DNA of 64,000 nucleotides, taken from assembly GCA_016647705.1 (NCBI GenBank), contig CM028326.1, forward strand, positions 21,963,901-22,027,900. Reading direction: 5' to 3'. The translations under genes and the position numbers were made by a program. Under the pieces are notes generated by a model, which ran no database searches, was not told the origin of the DNA, and saw only the letters and a list, made by a program, of their open reading frames with translations. Positions 59,001 to 64,000 of this stretch are shown here, piece by piece (position 1 is the stretch's first letter; each line of letters opens with the position of its first letter). The DNA is from Eucommia ulmoides (lineage: Eukaryota; Streptophyta; Magnoliopsida; Garryales; Eucommiaceae).

Positions 59001-60084
59001 TCGGGTTTAAATTATGAAGTCGGTAATTATTAGTTTTGTCACCGCTATATATAATCCGCGGATTAAGGTAGAATAGATAATTGGTTATTCGGTGGTATTT
59101 AAATGGTGGTTATTGTATGCAATAAATTTCCTTTGTAAAATTGGCAACTAGAATTATCGTCATGATTTATAAAACTTACCGAATGTTGTAGATTGGCAAA
59201 CTTGACTAGTCGGGTTTTAGGTAGTATTTCTCTATAGAAGAAACCATAGTAATAGCGGCCCTGGGAAACCGGGTCGTTACATAACTCAAATAAGATTAAA
59301 TCCCTAAAATCTCTCATGAATCCTAACCAAAAAACAGCTAGTAACGGCTACTTTCATATTGAAATCCAGAATTCCATAATATCCTGAAACAGACACACCA
59401 GTCAACCGACCAAGATCAGCAGTCGATCGCTCGATTCGGGATGTAGCCAAGCCAAAGATTTTGTGCCCATCAGTCGACCTATCTGTCGACCTAGAAATTC
59501 AGAGAGTTTTATTTCTCTTTATAAGTCAACCACCCTATCGACTTACAGATATAGAAAGTTCATATTTAAGCACAGGTCGACCTACCTATTGACTAAGAGA
59601 TACATAGAGTTTTTCTTCTTTATTCCGGTCAACTTACCTGTTGACTTATGGATACTGGATCACTTTTCTAAACTCATTTTAACTCATTTTCATTGACATT
59701 TTCACCCCTTTAACCAATTTCTTTTCTTGATCAGCTCCACTAAATACTTAAATTTAATTTTAATCAATTATAAATATTTCTTTTTCAATTACACATAGGA
59801 ATAAATAATTTATCTACTTAGGATCCTATTAAAAATACACATTTATGAAAACCATTTAAAAATCTTTCTATGTCGTATGTAATCTTAATTGGGATATTTA
59901 GAGTTGAAATTTAACCTGAGTTGTTTTTCCTAGGTTCTTCAAATTCTTCAACCTCTTAATCCTTCATCATCTTTATCATCATATCTTCATCATTTGGAAC
60001 TAATAAACTGAAACACTTAATCAAATCGTTAATTCCACCAAAAATATCAACGCTTAATTGTCCATTAAAATTTTAGGATCAACA
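56039..60084 (-). repeat. 5' LTR of Copia-2 (copy D), split by a solo LTR
   Basis: The two parts, 56039-57377 and 59287-60084, sum to about 2137 bp once the insert and one TSD copy are removed. That is almost the same length as the 3' LTR (2132 bp), and the two are closely similar by eye. GTCGACC-type clusters lie at 59400-59660. Confidence 0.9.
57378..59281 (+). mobile_element. Solo LTR, gypsy-type family 1 (second copy)
   Basis: Starts TGTAAGACCCCGATTTTTAT and ends GGGTCGTTACA. It is flanked by a perfect 5-bp TSD TAACT (57373-57377 and 59282-59286) within the Copia-2 5' LTR. It is the same family as 24018-26955, with shared starts, a GTCGGCGATCATGTGGGTAT block and GT-rich middle. It is 1904 bp, about 1 kb shorter. 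The 248-codon frame on the - strand (57567-58313) comes from GT/AC-rich sequence and has no domain. Confidence 0.9.
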
Positions 60085-60619
60085 GCCTTCATTGTTAATG
60101 TTCTTGGTAGATATTTGTCGAACCCTAGATATGATTACTGGGTTGCTGTGAAGAAATTCATGAGATATCTACAAAGAACGAAGGATTTTATGCTTGTTTA
60201 TAGAAAGGTTGATAATCTCGAAGTAATTGGGTACTTTAATTCTAATTTTGGTGGTTGTTCAGACGATTGCAAATCTACTTCATGATATCTTTTTGTTCTA
60301 GCTGGTGGATCCATTTCATGTAAAAATGTCAACAAAGCCTAATTGCATTCTCGACTATGTATGCTGAATTTGTAGCTTGTTATTGTGTATTATCTCAAAC
60401 TGTTTGGTTACGAAATCTGATCTTGGAGTTGCGAGTTATTGATTCCATCTCTCGATCCATTGTGATTTATTGTGACAATAATGCAGCTCTGTTCTACTCC
60501 AAGAACAATAAGATCAGTACGGGTTCTAAGCATATGGAAATTAAGTACCTAACAGTCAAGGACTTGGTAAATAAGGAAGATATCATGATCGAGCATATAA
60601 GAACCGAGTTCATGCTTGC
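60085..60619 (+). pseudogene. Copia-1 reverse transcriptase end and RNase H
   Basis: The Copia-1 frame resumes here after the SIRE-like insertion: RYLSNPRYDYWVAVKKFMRYL and LVYRKVDNLEVIGYFNS. A stop follows at about 60283 within the RNase H domain (the family phrase D-F-G-C is present as NFGGCSDDCKSTS). Then come a frameshifted MYAEFVACYC block and the well-preserved YCDNNAALFYSKNN and KHMEIKYL blocks to HIRTEFMLA. It is cut by a solo LTR at 60620. Confidence 0.85.
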
Positions 60620-62802
60620 TGTTGGCCCAATAAACTACCCAAGAGGGGGGTGAATTGGGTAGATAAAAAATTATCAGAGAAAATACTAAAAAAAAATCCA
60701 AATAGTTAATTTTAATCCTAAATTAATTATTATTTTTATATAACAGCGAAATTAAAACATCAACTAGATGCACACCAAATAATAAAAATAAATAATAAAA
60801 AATAGCAGCACACCATAAATTTATACTAGTTCACCAAGTTACTCTTGGCTAATCCTGTCCCCCGAGCTCCACGGAGAATTATACCTACTAAACTCAAGAT
60901 TTCTTTAAAGGTAGGAACCAAACCCTCATAAAAATTATTTTTACACGCTCAGAGTCAACCTTTACAAAAAAAAAAATTCAGGTTCAGGAATAACATCTAC
61001 TTTTTACAGGTTCAAGAATAACCTAATTCTTTTTTAAACTAAGGCTGAAGAATCAAAACCTCACAAACACTCCAAATATCCTTTTGCTTGCTAAGGATTG
61101 AACCGTTATAAAATTGCTCACAAATCAATTTAATTCAGGAAGAATTACTGCCTCAATCTCTTTATTGGAAGAGACTGAAACCAGCTACCCTTAGATTAAA
61201 TACTCCCAATAGTATTCAATCCGTCACTCAACTCACCAATTACAAATTGATAAGTGATTTTTCTCACTTGGAGCTTTTACCACCCCAGATAAATTAGAAC
61301 TCAATTAATATCTCAAAACTAGTGATAGAAAAGTGAAATATTCAAAATATGATTTTAAACAAAAAATGGATAACACGTAATTGAGCACGTAATTAGATTT
61401 ATTCAAGAAATTGTTTCAAAAATATTTTTCAATAAAAAATCAGAAAACAATTTTTAAAGATCAAATTTCAAATATAATCAAGTAATACTAAATAGAAAAT
61501 AATTTGAAAAGATCTCACCTAGAATCCACCGAAAGAATAATAATAGCAATGTCACTTCAGATTCAGTAGCAGTAATGATCCACCGTAAATAATTCTCAAG
61601 AATAGCTCTTAGAAAAGCTCTCACAATTCTCAATATGATTTCTCTTAGAAAAACTCAGTATAATTCCTCTTGATCTCTCTCTTTAATATGAAAAATGCAG
61701 GTCTATATAAATGGGAATAAAATAAACTCTCTAACGGCTAGTTCCCACTTGTTATGACATTTAATTACTCTTATAGACCCCTTATATTATTAAAACTTCA
61801 TCCTGATTCAAATCACTTTATTATAACTTTTAAACTTCTCAATTAAGTTCCTCAAATATTTCTTGATCATAATTAAATAAGATAGAAAGAATTACATGTA
61901 CTAAATTAAGAAATATTCAAACTTAATTAACCAAATCTATGTGGATATCATAATATATGTTGCATATCTCAAATAATATTAAATTCCTAATATATCTCGT
62001 GAATCTTAACCATAAAACGACTAGTAACGGCTACTTTTAGAATAAAATATGGAATTCCACAATATCCTGAAACAATGTCATAAGTCGACTTACCAATGAT
62101 CACCGGTCGACCGCTAGATTCAGGATGTAACCAAGCCAAAAATTCACAGCCCATCGGTCGACCTATCTATCGACCTAGAGATTCAGAGAGTTATATTTCT
62201 GGTCACAGGTCGACCGCTCTGTCAACTTATCAATACAAAAAGTTCATATTTAAGCACAGGTCGACCTACCTGTTGACCGAGAGGTACATAAACTTTTTTT
62301 TCTATGCTTCGATCGACTTACCTGTCGACTTACTAATACTAGAACACTTCTCTCAATTCGTTTTTAATCTATTTTCATTGACGTTTTTGCCCTTTTAACC
62401 AATTTCTTTTCTCAGTTAACTTCATTAAATACTTAAATTCAATTTTAATCAATTATTAATATTTATTTTTCAATTACACATAGGAGCAAATAATTTAACT
62501 AATTAGGATTCTATATAAAAACACACATATTTATAAAAATTATTTAAAAAACTTTTTGTGTCGTGTGTGATCCTAATTAGGATATTAAGAGTTAAAATTT
62601 AACCTGAGTTGTTTTCATTAGGTTATTCAAATTCTTCAACCTCTTAATCCTTTATCAGCTTTGTCATCATCTTTTAGCATTCATTCATAACTTATTATCA
62701 TATCTTCATCATTGGAACTAATAAACTGAAACACTCAATTAAACCGTTAGTTCCACAAAAAATATCAACCTTTAATTGTCCATCAAAATCTTAAGATCAA
62801 CA
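60620..62802 (-). mobile_element. Solo LTR, SIRE-like copia family (copy E)
   Basis: The + strand starts TGTTGGCCCAATAAACTACC and ends CTTAAGATCAACA, 2183 bp. It is flanked by a perfect 5-bp TSD CTTGC (60615-60619 and 62803-62807) and sits within the RNase H region of Copia-1. GTCGACC-type clusters lie at 62085-62330. It is closer to copies C and D than to A, B or F by eye. Confidence 0.9.
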
Positions 62803-62880
62803 CTTGCTGATCCTTTAACTAAAGGTTTAAGGCCCATAGCGTTTAAGCAAACATGTTGTGAATATGGGTGTCATTAAGTC
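62803..62880 (+). pseudogene. C-terminal end of Copia-1 polyprotein
   Basis: After the solo LTR the Copia-1 frame continues with LADPLTKGLRPIAFKQ, the usual end of a copia RNase H region. A small frameshift follows and the frame ends nearby. Confidence 0.8.
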
Positions 62881-62882
62881 TT

Positions 62883-63625
62883 TTGATTCTCTGGTTTAGT
62901 AAAAGCCTTTGTATTCTATTTATTTCCCTTTATTTTGTTGATTCTGCTGTGACAATTATTGTTATGCATTTTGCAAAATTAAAATATATTTGATGATCAT
63001 CATTATTGCATATTATATTGTTGCATATCATATTATTTGAATTAATTATACAATATGGTATTTTAAAATATTGTACCTTAAGAATTACAGTTGTATACTT
63101 TTTATTATCACAAATTACTATTTTGATATCTCGTGATGTATTATTAGTGACAGATGACTTGTTAAAGTCCAACAATTTCATTTTATTGAAAAATTGCAGT
63201 AATTTCATTTTATTAAAAAACTGTAATTAGCAATTCATTTTATTGAGAAATTACAATTACAATTTCATATTGTTGAGAAATTGTAATGAGGACCGATAAG
63301 AACAATACATATTGATAATGATCACATGTTGATATAGGTTTCTTACTACACTACTAAGTTTACGATCCATATCGATATAGTTATAAGTATTTGTGAGTAT
63401 GAAAGTCTTATATTTGTTGAGATTAACATATAGATTATCATAATCCAATATTAAGATCATGTTGGACCGGATAAATTTATCAAGATGCTACTTATAGATT
63501 ATTATTTCTTTAAACAAAAAGTGTGACCACACTAAAAATAATTTTATTTGTTTTTTCTGTTATTAACGTGAGAGTTTTATTTTCAAAATTAAATTTATTC
63601 AATTAATGTAGTTCAAGTGGAAGAA
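62883..63625 (+). other. 3' untranslated region and polypurine tract of Copia-1
   Basis: Non-coding. It holds four degenerate units of about 30 bp (63173-63290) with the form TTTCATTTTATTGAGAAATT plus a reverse-complement-like partner, so the segment can fold. The tract CAAGTGGAAGAA (63614-63625) directly precedes the 3' LTR and is the polypurine tract. Confidence 0.75.
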
Positions 63626-64000
63626 TGTTGGAATATTTTTTTATGGGTTAGCATTAATTGAATTAATTATTTTACAAAAATAGATTAATTGATAGTCTAT
63701 TATTTAAGCAGTATAAATAATCAGTGATCATATTTTGATTTGGATTGTAACGTCTTTTATATAGAAGCTCAGTTAAGTGGCAAGTGTAAGTTTAGGATTT
63801 CATTGAAGCCCGTTATGGGAGGGTCCAACGAGAAACCCTAGTATATATATAACTAGATCATCTCCTTAGTCTAGATTAAGAGTTTCTTCCCATTGAGAGC
63901 CGCCATCACGAAATCTAGATCATAGGGAGGAAGATCTAGTTAGTAATCCGCTGCGACAAATTCAATCTCCTGCGATGGCCGAAACAGATACGCTTTTGAT
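63626..64000 (+). repeat. 3' LTR of Copia-1, truncated by window end
   Basis: Starts TGTTGGAATATTTTTTTATG and matches the 5' LTR at 39116 onward. The matching 5' LTR stretch ends at about 39535, so roughly 90 bp of this LTR lie beyond the window. Confidence 0.9.

Larger units (their letters stand above)
44315..60084 (-). mobile_element. SIRE/Maximus-like Ty1/copia element (Copia-2), with nested insertions
   Basis: A full-length element in - orientation, flanked by a perfect 5-bp TSD GCCTT (44310-44314 and 60085-60089). In its own direction it has the 5' LTR (60084-56039), primer site, gag, zinc knuckle, protease, integrase, reverse transcriptase, RNase H, polypurine tract and 3' LTR (46446-44315). 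Two later insertions lie inside it: a gypsy-type element at 48578-53734 and a solo LTR at 57378-59281. Lineage is inferred from the VQVYVDDVIFGSTN motif, long LTRs and GGGGGAGAT tract. All frames carry stops, so it cannot move by itself. Confidence 0.9.
39116..64000 (+). mobile_element. Outer Ty1/copia element (Copia-1), heavily nested, runs off window
   Basis: The 5' LTR is 39116-39622 and the 3' LTR begins at 63626 and continues past the window. In order, the element holds a primer-binding site, a long leader, gag, protease, a remnant of the pre-integrase region, reverse transcriptase, RNase H and a polypurine tract. It is interrupted by an unclassified insert (41157-42149), a full SIRE-like element (44315-60084) and a solo LTR (60620-62802). 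After removing these inserts its own DNA is about 6 kb. The integrase core is missing and frames are broken, so it is dead. The left TSD would be CAAAG (39111-39115); the right one lies outside the window. Confidence 0.9.

Noticed and set aside
1-64000. CRISPR arrays, operons, phage or bacterial defence genes, tRNA and rRNA genes
   Set aside because: None seen. The sequence is plant nuclear DNA. The tandem array at 16965-19135 has degenerate monomers and no unique spacers, so it is not a CRISPR array.

Overview
This window looks like nuclear DNA of a flowering plant, probably a eudicot with a repeat-rich genome. It is very AT-rich. It carries an intron-containing gene with plant-type TATA box and poly(A) signal, plant-type Ty1/copia and Ty3/gypsy LTR retrotransposons, a Mutator-like transposase, hAT-like MITEs and long (AT)n tracts. 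I could not identify the species. Repeat names below are family-level calls made by eye from termini, target-site duplications (TSDs), primer-binding sites and protein motifs.

The only gene that looks intact is at 9545-11665 (+): a three-exon gene for a 272-residue class-1-type RNase III-like protein (one RNase III domain plus one dsRNA-binding domain). It has a TATA box 52 bp before the ATG, a poly(A) signal 46 bp after the stop, and a tiny TRIM retrotransposon at 11769-12110 just behind it.

Layout. 1-5629: AT-rich non-coding DNA with MITE-like inverted repeats, a 27-C homopolymer, microsatellites and a decayed minisatellite. 5630-8018: solo LTR (copy A) of a roughly 2.2 kb copia LTR family that occurs six times in the window. 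8024-12110: RNase III-like gene and flanks. 12111-16396: unassigned repeats. 16407-19681: a 3.3 kb foldback element whose core is about 2.1 kb of roughly 21-bp GTCGAC-headed repeats that change orientation partway. 19867-22046: solo LTR (copy F). 22930-27990 (-): broken Mutator-like transposase gene split by a gypsy-type solo LTR. 28222-33333: related solo LTR, itself carrying solo LTR copy B. 33369-34341: hAT-type non-autonomous element. 35650-39110: unassigned AT-rich DNA with an unusual nested palindrome.

39116 to the window end is a nested set of retrotransposons. The outer copia element (+, LTRs 39116-39622 and 63626->64000) was hit by a 1 kb unclassified insert in gag, by a full-length SIRE/Maximus-like copia element (44315-60084, - strand), and by a solo LTR of that same family (60620-62802). 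The SIRE-like element was in turn hit by a non-autonomous gypsy-type element with a tRNA-Asp primer site (48578-53734) and by a gypsy-type solo LTR (57378-59281). Exact 5-bp TSDs can be read for all four LTR-element insertions, so their order is firm. All retrotransposon reading frames seen are broken by stops, frameshifts, deletions or lost catalytic residues.

I see no operon-like or defence-like gene cluster. The most unusual object is the 21-bp-periodic foldback element. Its GTCGAC/GTTGACC motif also recurs in clusters inside all six copia LTR copies.
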